This document shows, piece by piece, positions 44,809-57,770 of a stretch of 64,000 bases of DNA. Made by a program: the position numbers and the translations under genes. The stretch is from positions 100,079,747 to 100,143,746 of the forward strand of contig CM043954.1 in the NCBI GenBank assembly GCA_014529385.2. Reading direction: 5' to 3'. Source of the DNA: Adiantum capillus-veneris. Taxonomy: Eukaryota; Streptophyta; Polypodiopsida; Polypodiales; Pteridaceae. Numbering within the stretch: position 1 is the stretch's first letter; each line of letters begins with the position of its first letter. The notes beneath the pieces were generated by a model, which saw only the letters and a program-made list of their open reading frames with translations, had not been told where the DNA came from and made no database searches.

Positions 44809-44810
44809 AG

Positions 44811-45330
<520 letters not shown>

Positions 45331-45360
45331 TTATTATCATCCTTGGAGGTCAAATATGAC

Positions 45361-47655
45361 CTATGAGACCAAAGTTACATGTGATCTAGTATGTGTATGG
45401 CTGATAAGTGACTCTCGATGCTCCAAAATTGTGGTGATGAGAGTCGCAATGGAGAGCCCACACAGTGGCTGAGAGAGGAAAGTGTGTAGGTCTAAGTCAT
45501 GGCTAAAAATGTGAGAGAAGCAAGTTTGGATGTGACCAAAAGCTGAGCACTCTAGTAGTGTGTGGTACTCAAACTCTCGAAGTTGCAATGAGCATAATGT
45601 GCACAAGTTGATTTGACTCTTCTCCATTGCCCCAACACCTTGTCTCGCATCAAAGGAAATGGGAGCTAAGCTGAATGGCTACAATAGTGGGTATCGCCAA
45701 CAAGGGGATAGGCTTGAGCATGTAAATGTGCATATGGTTTCCCCTTTCAAGATGGTTTTGTAGTTGGGGGCAATTTGGGTGGTGTAATGTATGAAGCGTG
45801 ACCCACCGGATTTCTCCCAAGCCGTAATACATTGGCATTGTAGAAAACCTTCATTCACTTGGGAGTCAATTGAAGCATCATGTAGCAAGTGTAATGCATC
45901 CCATTGCCCAAACCACTTTGTTATGTCTTGCATCCATCCCGTGCTCAAGATCTTTCTTTTATGCGTCTTTTGAACTTTTTTGCATGCTTTCCATGAAATT
46001 GTAGGAAGTCGATGTGAGGGGTTTTGATGCATCTGTATCATGTACTCTCCAAAACCCTTTCAATGCCATAACCTCAATGGGAAGAGATCCCAACTCAAGA
46101 AGTAGGAGCATATATAGTGTTTGTGTCTTAACTTGGAGAAAGTTTGTAAGAAAACGCTTTTGGACATTCTCAAACTATTTCCAAGTAGACTTTGAGATGC
46201 TCCCGTCCCACACTTCAACTCCATAAAGAAGAATTGGTGTCACCAATGCATCAAAAAGGTACTTCTTGAGAACCCAACACTTGATGTTTCCCGCATTACA
46301 CATGTTATCAAATGCATAATATGATTTCTTTCCCGCTTCCAAATGACGCATAGCACATTCATGCCACTTGTGATTGGACGGAACCTCAAGGCCAAGGTAC
46401 TTAAAGCTCTCAACAACTTCAAGTGTCTCATTGTTGTACACAATGCATGGCTTCTCCTTATGGTTGGTTTTCACAAGCATAACCTTTGTTTTGGATTCAT
46501 TCACAATCAGCCCACTATGCAAGCAAAAGTTCTCAAGGACAACCATAAGCTTTTTGGCATCTTCTAAAGTTTGTGCTAGAAGCACTACATCCGCATACAA
46601 CAAAAGCATCATTACCGCATTGCACATAGTGGCCTCTTCAATGCCTTCTTCTTGCATAAAGTCAAGTACCATTTGTTCCAATTGATTGATGCATAGAACA
46701 AAGAGAGTTGGTGACAACAGACATCCTTGTTTAACCCCAATAGTGCTTACCATAATTTTTGAAATTTCTCTTCCCATGCGCAATTGACAAATCACCTTTT
46801 CATAAATTCAAAAAACCGCAAGCATAAACTCACTTGACACTTAGAGTTCTTCCATCGTTTACGTGGAATCATACCAAAGGCTTTCTTAAAGTCCACAAAA
46901 CAACAATACAATTGATTGTCTTTTAACTGACTTTCCTCCATGAGAACATGAAGAGTGACAAGATGATCAATGGTGCTATGGCATCGACAAAAACCCGCTT
47001 GTCCTTTTGCCCGCTTGTCATTGTCTTCAACACAATCACTAAATTTCATCTCCATTATGCACCCAAACAAATTTACCATAAGAGAGCAATCATTATAGTC
47101 CAGTAGTTGTTTACATTCCTTATATTCCCACCTTTATGCAAAGGCTTGACCTAGTTATTACTCCAATCATAAGGCATATCATGTTGAAGTGCAAGGTTGA
47201 ACATATCACGCATCCACTCATGGGTAAAATCTCCCGTCCATTTGATCATCTCCGGCTTGATACCTTGAAGATCTCCCGCTTTGCGAGTGGCCAACTTTTC
47301 AAGCCCACCGTATACATCCTCAATGTTAAGAAAAGAGGGCATGCAAAGGATTGAACCATAAAATGGAGTTTTTTCAGCATTTGCTTGCTCATATAATTGC
47401 CTACAATGTGTGTACATATGCACAAGACTCAAGTTACCAAAATTCTCAACCCGCTTGCCCCTCAAGTTTCTCCAAAATCTTCCACATGCATGTGCCTTTT
47501 CTTGGACTTGAAAAAGTTGTTTCTTTACTTCCCATATTCTTCTCTCCTTTTGAATCAATGCCTTATATGTATGAAAATGACTTTGATAGTTGTCTTTGTT
47601 TATAGTTGCATCAAGCTTTATCAAGGACTTTTGAGCATCTTAACATTCTTTGTCA
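45361..47655 (-). pseudogene. LINE ORF2: reverse transcriptase and C-terminal zinc knuckle
   Basis: Motifs on the minus strand: KAGDLQGIKPEMIKWTG, then after a break GFCRCHSTIDHLVTLHVLM, YCCFVDFKKAFGMIP (first catalytic Asp), IGVKQGCLLSPTLFVLCIN and LLYADVVLLAQT, NESKTKVMLVKT and ESFKYLGLEVPSN. These are the motifs of non-LTR retrotransposon reverse transcriptase. The YADD box reads YADV, so the enzyme would be dead. Near the 3' end, LCTLCSLQLREFEYH and TLLECSAFG form the CxxC...H...C zinc-binding segment (zf-RVT-like) found at the C-terminus of many plant LINEs. Several stops and frameshifts are present. The element ends close to the CACTA-3 microsatellites; no poly-A tail is clear. Confidence 0.88.
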
Positions 47656-48721
47656 AACTATATTTTGCGTGGTCTATCTTTGTTGATACCATGGAGATTC
47701 TTTATGGCAAAGATTTCTTCGGCACAATAACAAATAACTCTCTTGAAAGCTTCCCATTTAGTTTCCAATGGTGTGTCATATTGAAGCTTTGTTATCCATA
47801 ACTTTTGCTCAACCATTTCAATGTACATTGGTCCGCGTTTCAAATCCATACATAGTGATGATTTATCTTCCCCTTTGGCTGAGATTATAACACTTAGTTG
47901 CTTCTCCACATGAAAGGTCAATACATAAGGTCCGATGGTTAGATTCTGGGGTCCACTTGCCAAACATAAAACTCTTTATGTGATACACGATGGCTTCAGA
48001 GAGTAGCATATAGTCAATCAATATGTTTCCTACATGTAAATCAATTGGTTCCACTCCACAAAGATACACCATTGGCAATGAGAATACCCGTGCTATTACA
48101 CATGTGTAAAATTAACTTTCCATAGTGATTTGGCTCTTTCTTATCCATTCAAGTACAATCATACAAGTGAACTTCCTCCAACTCCCTTGAAATGTTTGGC
48201 ATATCAAATTGTTGAGTATCATGTTGCAATGTTTTTGTGTGAGCATTCATATCCCCAAATACAATAACATTACCTTTGCCTTTGAAATAAGCAATGTCCT
48301 CTTCTAAATCAAAAAATGGATGATCTCTATCCATGAAAGCATAAAAGGGGGAATCATGATGTGGAATGTAGCAACCGGCTATAAAAATGGGTTCTCTTTT
48401 TGGTGTCATAATTTTCAGCCATACATAACGTTTGTACTTGTCATCTTTCACAATGGATACAACATCTTTCAATCCTTTATTAACCATACATGCTACCCCT
48501 CCTTGCCCTCTTTTTTGCTTGACATTCTTTGACCACATCAATGAATGTACATTGTAATTCTCCAAGCCGTTAATCCTTTGTGTATCATGCTCCCAAGTTT
48601 CAACAAGAAGTACAACATCGGCTTTGCTTGTTAGTTCATCAATGTGAACCCCTTCATCCCATGGATATCCATTACAATTCCAAAAACATATTTTCAATTG
48701 TAACTTGGTCTGATAGGTCAT
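47656..48721 (-). pseudogene. LINE ORF2: APE-type endonuclease
   Basis: From 48721: KICFWNCNG, ADVVLLVETWEHDTQ, KRGQGGVACMVNKGL, FIAGCYIPHHDSPF and VIVFGDMNAHTKT. These are the ordered motifs of apurinic-type endonucleases of LINEs, which nick target DNA to start insertion. After a frame change the C-terminal part reads ILIDYMLLSEAIVYHIKSF and ESNHRTL, where the usual SDH catalytic motif has become SNH. The remainder (47658-47963) is linker to the reverse transcriptase. Confidence 0.85.
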
Positions 48722-49514
48722 GCATACCTATTTGCTCGAGGGATTTGCCTCCTCCTTGGGCACATTTTCTTTGAGAGAGGTCTCCTCGTTTTTCTTATTC
48801 TTTTCCTCATATGCCTTGCGACGCATATTTTGTTGCTTAATAGTGCAATCTTCACATACAAAACATTTTGTATCTTCCAAATAGATCCAACTATTATCAA
48901 GGATAATCTTTTGTTTGGTCTCATCTGGCATGGTGCATACAATTGGTCGTTCTCCCAAGTGAGGAGCTCCTTGCTTACCCACTCTATGTGCTCCTTACAC
49001 CATAACTCAGAACATGCCAAAGTGGGTTTTGAAGAAATCTTTTATAACAATGGCAAGAGAAGGAGGCGTCTCTAACTTCTCTTTGGGAATTCCACCAATA
49101 ACAATGTTCTTGGAACGTCACTCTTGTTCCTTCAACTCCTCCACATCCACATTCTCAATATTCTTTGTTTGAACCATAGATTGCATGAGTGAGGAATCAG
49201 GAACCACATTGTTACCACATACATGAGCCCAAGACTTGTTTGTGCATACATTTTTCATGCCGCATACATCCCGGCTCATGGTGTCAAATTTATCCTCTTT
49301 CAATACATGGTCATACTCTTTCAAATTTATCCTCTTTCAATACATGGTCATACTCTACTTTGCTCATGTGCTCCTTCAAAGCATTCAAGTCCACAAGAGA
49401 GCGTTTACATTCCTTGACTTCCTCTTCAAGGTGTATAAAATTGGAGTTACCCATTCTTTGTAACGACATATAATCTTGATGGTTATAATTGACTTTGACA
49501 AACACTTTTCTCAA
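48718..49514 (-). pseudogene. LINE ORF1-like region, coiled coil and Cys-rich
   Basis: Several broken minus-strand frames: FIHLEEEVKECKRSLVDLNA with heptad-like Leu/Ile spacing (coiled coil), KVEYDHVLKEDKF twice, then further down IYLEDTKCFVCEDCTIKQQN, a CxxC pair, and a Lys/Glu-rich tail before the endonuclease. A 37-bp tandem duplication (49284-49320 and 49321-49357) repeats EYDHVLKEDKF and shifts the frame. The position upstream of endonuclease/RT fits LINE ORF1, an RNA-binding chaperone in known elements, though no standard RNA-binding motif was read. Confidence 0.55.
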
Positions 49515-49979
49515 ATTTATTGGTTCAACATGGAGACCCTAACATGGTCGAAACGCATTGGCACTTAGCCTAATACAATTTACTTTTTTCCATATTATTT
49601 TTCTCCTTACTCTTCCTTAGCCTCCTTTGAAACTTTTGCACATCTTGAGTTTATGTTTTAAAAAGAAATTTATTTAATTGTGTTTGGTCTTAGTTTAGTA
49701 GAATCTTTGGTCAAGAAAAACTTGTTAGTCTTTTTTAATAATAAACTTTCTTCTATTGTTATGGATTTTGGATATTTCTCCAAAAACAAAAGGAAAAAAA
49801 GAAAATCCAATGGTAAGAATCACATTTAATCCATGTTGAGGTTGTGGATTCAAAACATGAGATGATTGTTATTCCATTTTGTATTATTGAAGAGATGTAC
49901 ACACGCCCTATGTTCATGTTGCCGGGAGGGGGGGGAGGGGGGAGGAGGACTCTACTCCTACCATCAGGTGGGTTGTTGG
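49515..49979. other. LINE 5' end / spacer, nothing recognised
   Basis: AT-rich sequence and a G-rich stretch (49925-49945) before the gypsy-2 LTR. No gene motif was found on either strand. Confidence 0.45.
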
Positions 49980-51287
49980 TGAGAGATAGAGGCGCAAAAC
50001 AGATCCGGTGGAATCTACACCAAGACTATGCACAATAGCCTCATAATAGGAGGTACACAATAGGGGCACCACCTAGCTTGCAATGCGGCTAGGATGCATG
50101 GTAGGGAATTGGCACATAGCACAAGGAAGATGTAAGAGAAGGAGAGAGAGGAAGAGGAAGAGATCATTAGAGCTTCATTAATATAGGCTTCATAGACACC
50201 ATACAAACATTTATGAGAGGAATTTCACATAATCAACATCTCACAAAATCATGTGTGCATGGTAACTCCAACCTCTTGGCCATTAAGAAACCAAAACGAA
50301 GGACCATAGCCAATACTATGCCATAGTAAAACTATGTGTGCATAGATGTGCATACATTTGAGAGCGTGAGTGCTAGAGCTTGATTGTGTGTGTTTGTTTA
50401 CAAAAGAGGAGGCCTCCTTTTATAGGCCAAGAGAGTGGTTAGGAGAGAGATTATGAGTAAGAGGGGTTATTACAAAGTAGCCTCAATTAGGGGCATTCTC
50501 CCAATGAGAGAGCTCCATGTGCCTTGCTTATTGACCAATTTCCTCCTAATGGACTTCATCATGGCGATCCTTGTCTCCATGCTACCTTCCATAGCTTGAG
50601 TCCAAGAGCTTCCTTATAATATTTGAGAGAATCTTGATAAAATAATAGAAAATCCAGTAATAATGGAGAGAAACCTATAAGAAATTATGTGTGTGGAGCT
50701 GGCTAATAATGACTTTTTTCCCATGTGGATAGATAGGCTCCACCATTTCGGCCATATCTCCAAAACCTTAGTTCCAAAAGTTATAAGAAAATAGGGGTGT
50801 AAAAACGTCCACAATTTTGCTGTTAAATTTTTTTCAAATTTGGAATTCAAAAAATAGAGAAAACATCCCACAAAAAATATGTGTCTATCTTTCCCCTCCC
50901 AAACATCTTCCAGGTGGTCCTCTCTTGACTCCACATGCAAGCCTTGTGTCCAAAAGTGAATTATTCTTGAATATGATAATAGTTTTTTGACTCTAACTCC
51001 ACAATTCATAAGATTCTCTTCACTATTGACTCTTATTCTTCACCTACAGTGACCGTCAGGTAGAATCAGCATCCAGTGAATTTTTCATTTTCATAGGGTT
51101 TGTTCCTACCTCTCCTTATTTTGGAGATCCAAATGTGTCAAAATCATAGCCATGTACAAAATATATGCATAATTTTTTTTTGTAATTTTCATGCATCGGG
51201 GCCCCCCTCATCCATGAAGCCTTAAAGCCTTACCATCAAGTACATACCAAGAGAGAGGTGGACCAAAAATTTGAAAAGCAATCCTCA
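49980..51287 (-). repeat. gypsy-2 3' LTR
   Basis: About 1.3 kb on the minus strand from TGAGG (51287), directly after a purine tract AGGGGGGAGGGC, to about CTCTCA near 49980. A homologous copy in the opposite orientation lies at 56444-57770. The exact outer border is uncertain because no target duplication could be matched. Confidence 0.7.
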
Positions 51288-51324
51288 TTAGCCCTCCCCC
51301 CTGAAACTAGAGGCATTCATACCT

Positions 51325-52830
51325 CTAGTCGATACTTGATTCTTCTTGAGCTAAGGTGGAGGAGTCTCCCTCCTCAGGAATATCCATCATAGGTACTTGA
51401 TTAAACCTCAAAAAGTACCACTTTGGCCTCCATCCATTGACACGTGTTTTGTGGAGCCTACCATCTGCATCCATCAATTGGTAACTGCCAATGTTGTAGC
51501 ACTTTCTAATGAAAAATTCCCCTTTCCATCTGGGTGAAAATTTTTTATCCTTCCTAGTGGCAAACTTGTTATCATACCTTAGGACCAACATACCTTTCTT
51601 GAGACCTTTTTCCTTAAGTCCCTTGTTGAAGGTAAGTCAACATTTCTCTGCTTGTGCTGCATAATAATTGATAGCAGCTTCTCTGTCTAGTTGAAGCCTC
51701 TCTAGATCAAGAATGCGGTTGTGAAGATGAGCATCAGGGTGTTCCATCTGCCTAGCTAGTACCTTGAGACTAGCCAATTGTACTTCAATGGGTAAAATGG
51801 CCTCCTTACCATACACCAAGTGATATGATGTGAACCCAAGGGATGTGCAAAATGAAGTGCGATAAGCCCAAAGTGCATCCATAAGGTGCTTGTCCCAATC
51901 ACATTTGTGATTGTTTACATGTTTAGTGATGATCTTGCAAATCATACCATTTACCTTTTCCACCAAACCGGGTAGTAGGGAGTTGAGTGTCGTCGTGAGA
52001 TACCCAGTTTCTCCATTAGCTCCCCTACTAGGTCTCCTCGAAAACCTGATCCCCTTTCAAAATTTATTTTAAGAGGGGTGTCAAAATGGCAACAAATTTT
52101 TTAAATACAAACTTTTTCACTTTCTTAGCTATAATCTGGGTGGTAGCAACTGCTTCAGACCACATGGTCATGTAGTCTACACCCATAATGATATACAATT
52201 TAAATGATTGGCTCCTTGGCAAAGGCCCAATGGAATCAATTTCCCATTTACCAAATGGTCCATCAGAGATTATAGGAGTTTGTGGCTCATATGTGAGCCT
52301 CCTATCCCCTGCCTTTTGACATTCCTTGCCTGTTTTACACCAGTCATGCACATCTTTCTTTAAACTAGGCCACACAAACCCGGCTTGTAGAACCTTCCTA
52401 CTGGTGATTTTAAGTGCAAAGTGCCCTCCACAAAAATTATCATGGAAACTTGAAATTATTTTGGTGATCTCTCTAGAGAGTGGTACACACCTAAGAATTT
52501 GATCCTTGCCCTTGCAGTAGAGGTCGTCATTGATAAGGAGGTATTTTGTTGCCTTGGGAAAAAGCCACTGCTTTTGGCCCTTAGTAAGATCTTTAGGACA
52601 CTCTCTTGTGCCCAAGAAATGGATGATGTCAGGCATACCGTCGCTACTTTGGAAGAGAGGCAACTTCAACTTTATCACACCCACTGGAACATCTTGTAGT
52701 TTCTCTCTAGCTAGAGCATCTTCTTCTTTATTTTCTTCTCGAGGAACATGGTGTAATTGTATAGCTTGAAACTTCCCTAAACGTGTCTTAACTTGGTGAA
52801 AATGGCCTATCACGCTATGATATTTACAAG
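51325..52830 (-). pseudogene. gypsy-2 integrase
   Basis: The minus strand reads KYLLINDDLYCKGKDQIL, FCGGHFALKITSRKVLQAGF and KTGKECQKAGDR (zinc module, with its Cys pair changed), then KWEIDSIGPLPR (first catalytic Asp). A frameshift follows near 52064. The shifted frame gives NFERGSGFRGDLVGELMEKL then GISRRHSTPYYP, where the usual DRG reads ERG. The core ends with VEKVNGMICKIITKH (catalytic Glu), ALWAYRTSFCTSLGFTSYHL, and a C-terminal region with KFSPRWKGEFFIRKC and YQLMDADGRLHKTRVNGW. Two stops and the Asp change make it dead. Integrase of Ty3/gypsy type is certain. Confidence 0.9.
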
Positions 52831-53041
52831 CCCAAGTTCCTTATATTTGTTTTATTAAAAGCATGGCATCACCAAATACATTAAACCATTGAATACCTTG
52901 TGTCACATACCACTCTAATCCAAGAGTGAAGGCTGCATATTTTTCTTCATTGTTAGAGTGGGAATACAAGAGATGCAGAATGGAGAATACATTTTCCCCT
53001 TTCTTGTTGAAGATAACAATGCCCGCTGCAGCTTTATCCAC
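52700..53041 (-). pseudogene. gypsy-2 second RNase H (plant/archaeal-type)
   Basis: Between the first RNase H and integrase the frame reads AAAGIVIFNKKGENVFS, SNNEEKYAAFTLGLEWYV, GIQWFNVFGDAMLLIKQI and then, after a stop, FQAIQLHHVPREENKEED. This is the RVT_3-type RNase H that in plant Ty3/gypsy elements marks the Tat-like lineages with a duplicated RNase H. A TGG/TAG-type stop splits it near 52842. The expected role is removal of the RNA template. Confidence 0.8.
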
Positions 53042-54320
53042 TGTCCTCTGATAGGCTCCATCAAAGAAACATCCATGTGCTGTATTACATAAGGAAATAC
53101 TTCTTCCATTGTTAATATTATGAATGGTGTAGACAATAAATAAGAGAAAAATTTGGTGGTAGAAAACATTAATGCAAGCACCATGTGCTCCACTACTGTG
53201 TATCCCTTTTTTGATGGAGTCATCATGCGACTAGAGAAGTAGATAGGATGCATGAAAGAAGTTTGAGGATCCTTTTGCATCAATACCACCCCAAGTGTTT
53301 CATTGCCCACACTAGGGTTTACATAAGATATCTCATCCCACTTTGGAGGTGCAATGGTGGGAAGTGAGGCTAGAATTTGTTTTACCTCATTGAACTATTG
53401 TTCATTTTCTTCACTCCAAATAAAGATCTCTTGATTGGTAACTTGTTGTAAAGGGAGAACCACTTGAGAGAGCAGGTGAATGAGCCTACTCAAATACCTC
53501 ACCTTTTGAAGAAAAGATACCAACTGCTTTGTTGTGGTGGATGAGGTCAAAGACACCAAGGCTTGAACCTTGATTGGGTCATCTTCAATGCCCTTGGCTG
53601 AGATCACATGGCCAAGAAGAGTAACCTTGCTTTCACCAACGTGGCCTTTCTCCAGGTTGAGTTGGCCACCCAAAGTTTGCAGCCTAGCTAGACCTTCATA
53701 GACTTTCTGCAAATGTAGAGAGTGAGAGATATAGATACAAAAGTCATCAGTAAAAATAAAAATTTATTTTCCAAATAATGGATGAAAAAAAAATGTCACA
53801 TAGCGTTGAAAGGTGGCTTGGGCATTGGTGAGAACAAAAGACATAACTCTCTAAGCAAAACATCCCCAAGGTGTGATGAAGGTTGTCTTCTTTTGATCTT
53901 CTTCAATGATGCTAATTTGGAAGTAGATTGAGTAGCCATCACACACCGTGTAGCGCTCATGTCATGCTACCTCATTGATGATTTCATCTTTTGGAGAGGA
54001 AGATAAAAATGGTCCCTCTTTGTGGCTACATTAAGGAGCTTGTAATAATCAACACAAACTTTTGACTTACCATTCTTCTTTGGTGTGACTACCACTGGAG
54101 AAACCCACTCTGAGTCTTAAACAGGATAGATGAAACCTACTTCTAGCATTTTCCTTACCTCTTTGATCAAGGCCCCTTATTGAATTACTCCTAGCCGCCT
54201 AAGCTTTTGCACTACAGGTTTACTTCCCTCCTTGAGCTTAATGTGGTGTTGAACTACTATGATGCTAGTGATTTTATCATATTCATCAATGAACAATGTG
54301 GTAAAATTACTTAGCATCAA
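53042..54320 (-). pseudogene. gypsy-2 reverse transcriptase and first RNase H
   Basis: Badly broken upstream (54320-53760: VCVDYYKLLNVATKRDHFYL-type text over several frames). From 53750 it is readable: FIFTDDFCIYISHSLHLQ, in which TDD is the catalytic pair, then LGGQLNLEKGHVGESKVTLL, GHVISAKGIEDDPIKVQAL and QLVSFLQKVRYLSRLI. The RNase H follows at 53310: NETLGVVLMQKDPQTSF, HPIYFSSRMMTPSKKGYT and VVEHMVLALMF. This is the Ty3/gypsy order. Stops at about 53395 and elsewhere and frame shifts show it is dead. Confidence 0.85.
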
Positions 54321-55353
54321 AATATAATATTCACACTCCTTCCGCACAACTCACTACAAAGCATTCAATGTAGCTTACTTGATTCTACCAAAGGTTGTAT
54401 ACCTGGTGTCTCCCCTTGGTTTGATGATGATGCATCAGGTTTCTTCCTAGGGTCCTTGAGAATGACCCCCATCACCTCAATGCTGTTGTCACTTCTTCAA
54501 TCACTATTGACTCCTCCTCTAAAGTGGTTGAAGAGTCACTACTAGAAAACTCATCCCCAAAGTTTTCTAGATCCATGTTGCATTGCCAACCTATCTTCCT
54601 GTCATAAAGTATTGGCTTCTCTTTTGCATCCTTCATCTAAATTATGTCAGTGTCCAAGTCCTTCTTAGCTTTCATAGTTATAAGCCAAGGCCTCCCTAAA
54701 ATGATAGATAGCCCTCCCCCTTGTGTGGCATGACCAAAATGTCCACTTCTACCTCGGTGTTGAACATCTTTACCCTAAATGCATTTATAACACCAGCACA
54801 TTGGACTTTTATATTATTTGCCATTTTGGCTCGGCATGGTGCCATCCTACTCACCTCTAAACCCTAACGGTGCATCATTTTTTCACTCATGATGCATATT
54901 TGTGTGCCACCATTAATGTGCATATTGTAGATGTGTTGCTCTTTAATGTGAGCATCCATCACTAGTAGTATGTTATCTACATTCCTCCCAAAGATAGCCC
55001 CATCTATCTTTGGCTTTGGTCGTCTCGTGCTAACCATCTTTGTACATTGTCTCATCATCCTAGGTGTTAGGTGGAGTAACTGGGTCCAAGTGATTTTTGG
55101 GCCTTGCAGAGAAACATCTTGAACCAAATCATATGGTTTAGAACATTCACCCAAAGAGAAATTTAAAATGTCAATTTTACATCGTAGCTTGTTGCTAGAT
55201 TCTCGTTTAGTTTTTATATTTTCCTCCTTTTGAGAAGATCCACCATGCCTAGTGCACTTTACCCCCATGGAATCTACTCCTTTAATCTTGGTCTTACCTT
55301 TCACCACTCTCTTGATATCCTCCTCCACTTTCTCCTTTCCCTTACCTTAAAGA
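54321..55353 (-). pseudogene. gypsy-2 protease region
   Basis: The minus strand at 55328-54864 carries a Lys-rich linker, then PKPKIDGAIFGRNVDNILLV and YNMHINGGTQICIMSEKMM, the counterpart of the retropepsin loop in gypsy-0 (YIDGGAQVCVIT) but with the catalytic Asp changed to Asn. Further text, KMANNIKVQCAGVINAFRV and DILVMPHKGEGYL, follows across stops. Between this and the reverse transcriptase the sequence is full of stops. Confidence 0.7.
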
Positions 55354-56090
55354 CTAATGACACTTACTGCCTACTTGCCGGTTGGGGGGGGGGGGGGGGG
55401 GGATAAGGGGGGAATGAGAGGTTGTGGTGGTGGTGGTGGATGTGATTGAATGGGTGGTTTGAGGATCTGCACGAGCGGTGCTTGTTGTCGTGCCCTTCGT
55501 GGTGCTAGTCTTGCTCTCGGTGGTGAGATTTGGTTTTGTCTGGCTCCTCTGTTGAAATTCAGTCTCCTTGGGTGTGGGCATTAATACATGCTATGGCCAT
55601 CTTCCCCACAATTGTAGCAGTGGTATTCTTGGTTCTTCCTTGATTGTCCTCTCACTTGATCTTGATTGCGGTTGTGTGCATGTCTTTATTGCAACAACTG
55701 CATAGATAGATTTACAAGCTGAGTAGTGATGCGGCTCAACAGGTCTTACTGCTGATACCTCTTCTGGTTGGGTCCTTTGGGCTACTGTTGAAGTTACTGG
55801 GGTTAGTCAGACTGAGCTTGATTCCTATGAATCATTGAATATTGCTTGCATGTGTAACTTCTTGTCTTTAAGGTGGGCTACTTCTACTCCCAACTCATAC
55901 GTTGCAGGGAATCTCCCCTTCACCTTCTCCTTAAGTGGCGAGCACAAGCCAACAATGAAATGGTCCTTTTTTAGGAAATTAGGTGCTCCTTCACCTTCCT
56001 CCAGTGAGGCAACCCATCACTACCACAAATCCACAAACTTAGATTTGTAAGTGGCTTACTCTAGCAGACCTCCCTGCTTTGACTCCGTCA
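55354..56090 (-). pseudogene. gypsy-2 gag with zinc knuckle
   Basis: The segment at 55820-56050 reads, on the minus strand, PNFLKKDHFIVGLCSPLKEK, VKGRFPATYELGVEVAHLKD and KKLHMQAIFN, the C-terminal part of the plant retrotransposon gag domain. A stretch rich in Gln/Asn leads to CYNCGEDGHSMY, a stop, then CPH (55560-55612), a CCHC knuckle interrupted by one stop. After it comes a Thr/Pro-rich linker. The N-terminal half of gag is missing: at about 56100 the sequence jumps to an unrelated position of the same element family. Confidence 0.75.
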
Positions 56091-56117
56091 TCAGCTTACC
56101 ATAATGTTTCAGTCTAA

Positions 56118-56395
56118 TGACAAATGGCCCCTCCCATCTGGGTGAAAACTTTTTATCCTTCCTAGGGTCAAACCTGTTATCATACATTAGGACCAATATA
56201 CCTTTCATGAGACCTTTTGCCTTAAGTCCCTTGTTAAAGGTAAGTCGACGTTGATCTACATGTGCTGCATACTAGTTGATAGCATCTTCTTTGACTAGTT
56301 GAAGCCTCTCTAGATCAAGAATGTGGTTGTGAAGATGAGCATCAGGGCATTCCATCTGCCTAGCTAGTACCCTAAGACTAGCCAATTGTACTTCA
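56118..56395 (-). repeat. Second copy of gypsy-2 integrase C-terminal region
   Basis: Nearly 280 bp match 51515-51795 in the same orientation (shared phrases CCATCTGGGTGAAAA, TTAGGACCAA, GATGAGCATCAGGG). It abuts an inverted LTR on its right and truncated gag on its left, so both joins are rearrangement points. Confidence 0.85.
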
Positions 56396-57770
56396 AGTAT
56401 GGACTAGAAGCATGAATGCCTCTAATTTAAGGGGGAGGGCTAATGAGGGTTGCTTTTTAAATTTTTGGTTCACCTCTCTCTTGGTATGTACTTAATGGAA
56501 AGCCTTCAAGGATTCATGGAGGAGGAAAGACCTAATGCATGAAAATCACAAAAATATCTAGTATGTATGTATTTTGTACATAGCTATGGTTTCGACACAT
56601 TTGGATCTCAGAAATAAGGAGAGGTAGGAACAAACCCTATGAAAATGAAAAATTTACTTGATACTGATTCTACCTGAGGATCACTATAAGTAAAGAATAA
56701 GAGTCAATAGTGAAAGGGAAGACAATCTTATACATTATGGAGTTGTAATTAACAAAATAATATTAAATTCAAGCACAATTTACTTTTGGACACAATGATT
56801 GCACATGGTGTCAAGGGGGGCCACATGGAAGACTTTTGGGAGGAAAAAGACAGACAAATATTTTTTGTGGGAGTTTTTCTCTATTTTTTTGCATTTCAAA
56901 TTTGAAAAATGCAAAGTTGTGGGCGTTGAGCTCATCTTTCTGTCCCTATTTTTTTAATAATTTTTGGAACTACGGTTTGGGAGATATGACCAAAATGATG
57001 GAGCCTATCTATCCACATGGGAAAAAATTTATGATTATCCAACTCCACATACACAATTTCTTATAGGTTTCTCTCTATTATTGCTAGATTTTCTCTTATT
57101 TTATCAAAATTCTCTCAAATATTATAAGGAAGCTTTTGGACTCAAGCTATGGAAGGTGGCATGGAGACAAATCTCACCACCATGATGAAGGCCATTAGGA
57201 GGAAATTTGTCAATAAGTAGGGCACATGATGGAGCTCTCTCATTAGGGGAATGCCGATAATTGAGGCTACTTTGTAATAGCCTCTCTTGCTCATAATCTC
57301 TCTGCTAATCATTCTCTTGTCCTATAAAAGGAGGACTCCTCTTTTGTAAAGGAACACACACAATCAAGATCTAGAACTCACGCTCTCATATGTATGCACC
57401 TCTATGCACACATAGGTCTACTATGGCATAGTATTGGCTATGGTCATTCGTTTTGGTTTCTTAATGACCAAGAGATTGGAGTTACCATGCACACATCAGC
57501 TTGTGAGATGTTGACTATGTGCAATTTCTATCGTAAATTTTTGTATGGTGTCTATGAAGCCTATATTAATGTAGCTGTAATGATCTCTTCCTCTTCCTCT
57601 CTCTCCTTATCTCACATCTTCCTTGTGCTATGTGCGAACCCCCCTACCATGCATCCTAGTCGCATTCCAGGCTAGGTGGTGCCCCTATTGTGTACCTCCT
57701 ATGACGAGGCTATTATGCACAGTCTTGGTGTAGAGCCCACAAAGATTGTTTTGCACCTTTGCCTCTCATT
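56396..57770 (+). repeat. Inverted copy of gypsy-2 3' end and LTR
   Basis: From a purine tract AAGGGGGAGGGC (56429-56440) and TGAGGG (56444) the sequence runs as the reverse complement of 51303-49980. Both contain, in opposite orientation, the reading LYGVYEAYIN then MISSSSSLS. This LTR therefore faces the other way from its partner. Confidence 0.8.
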
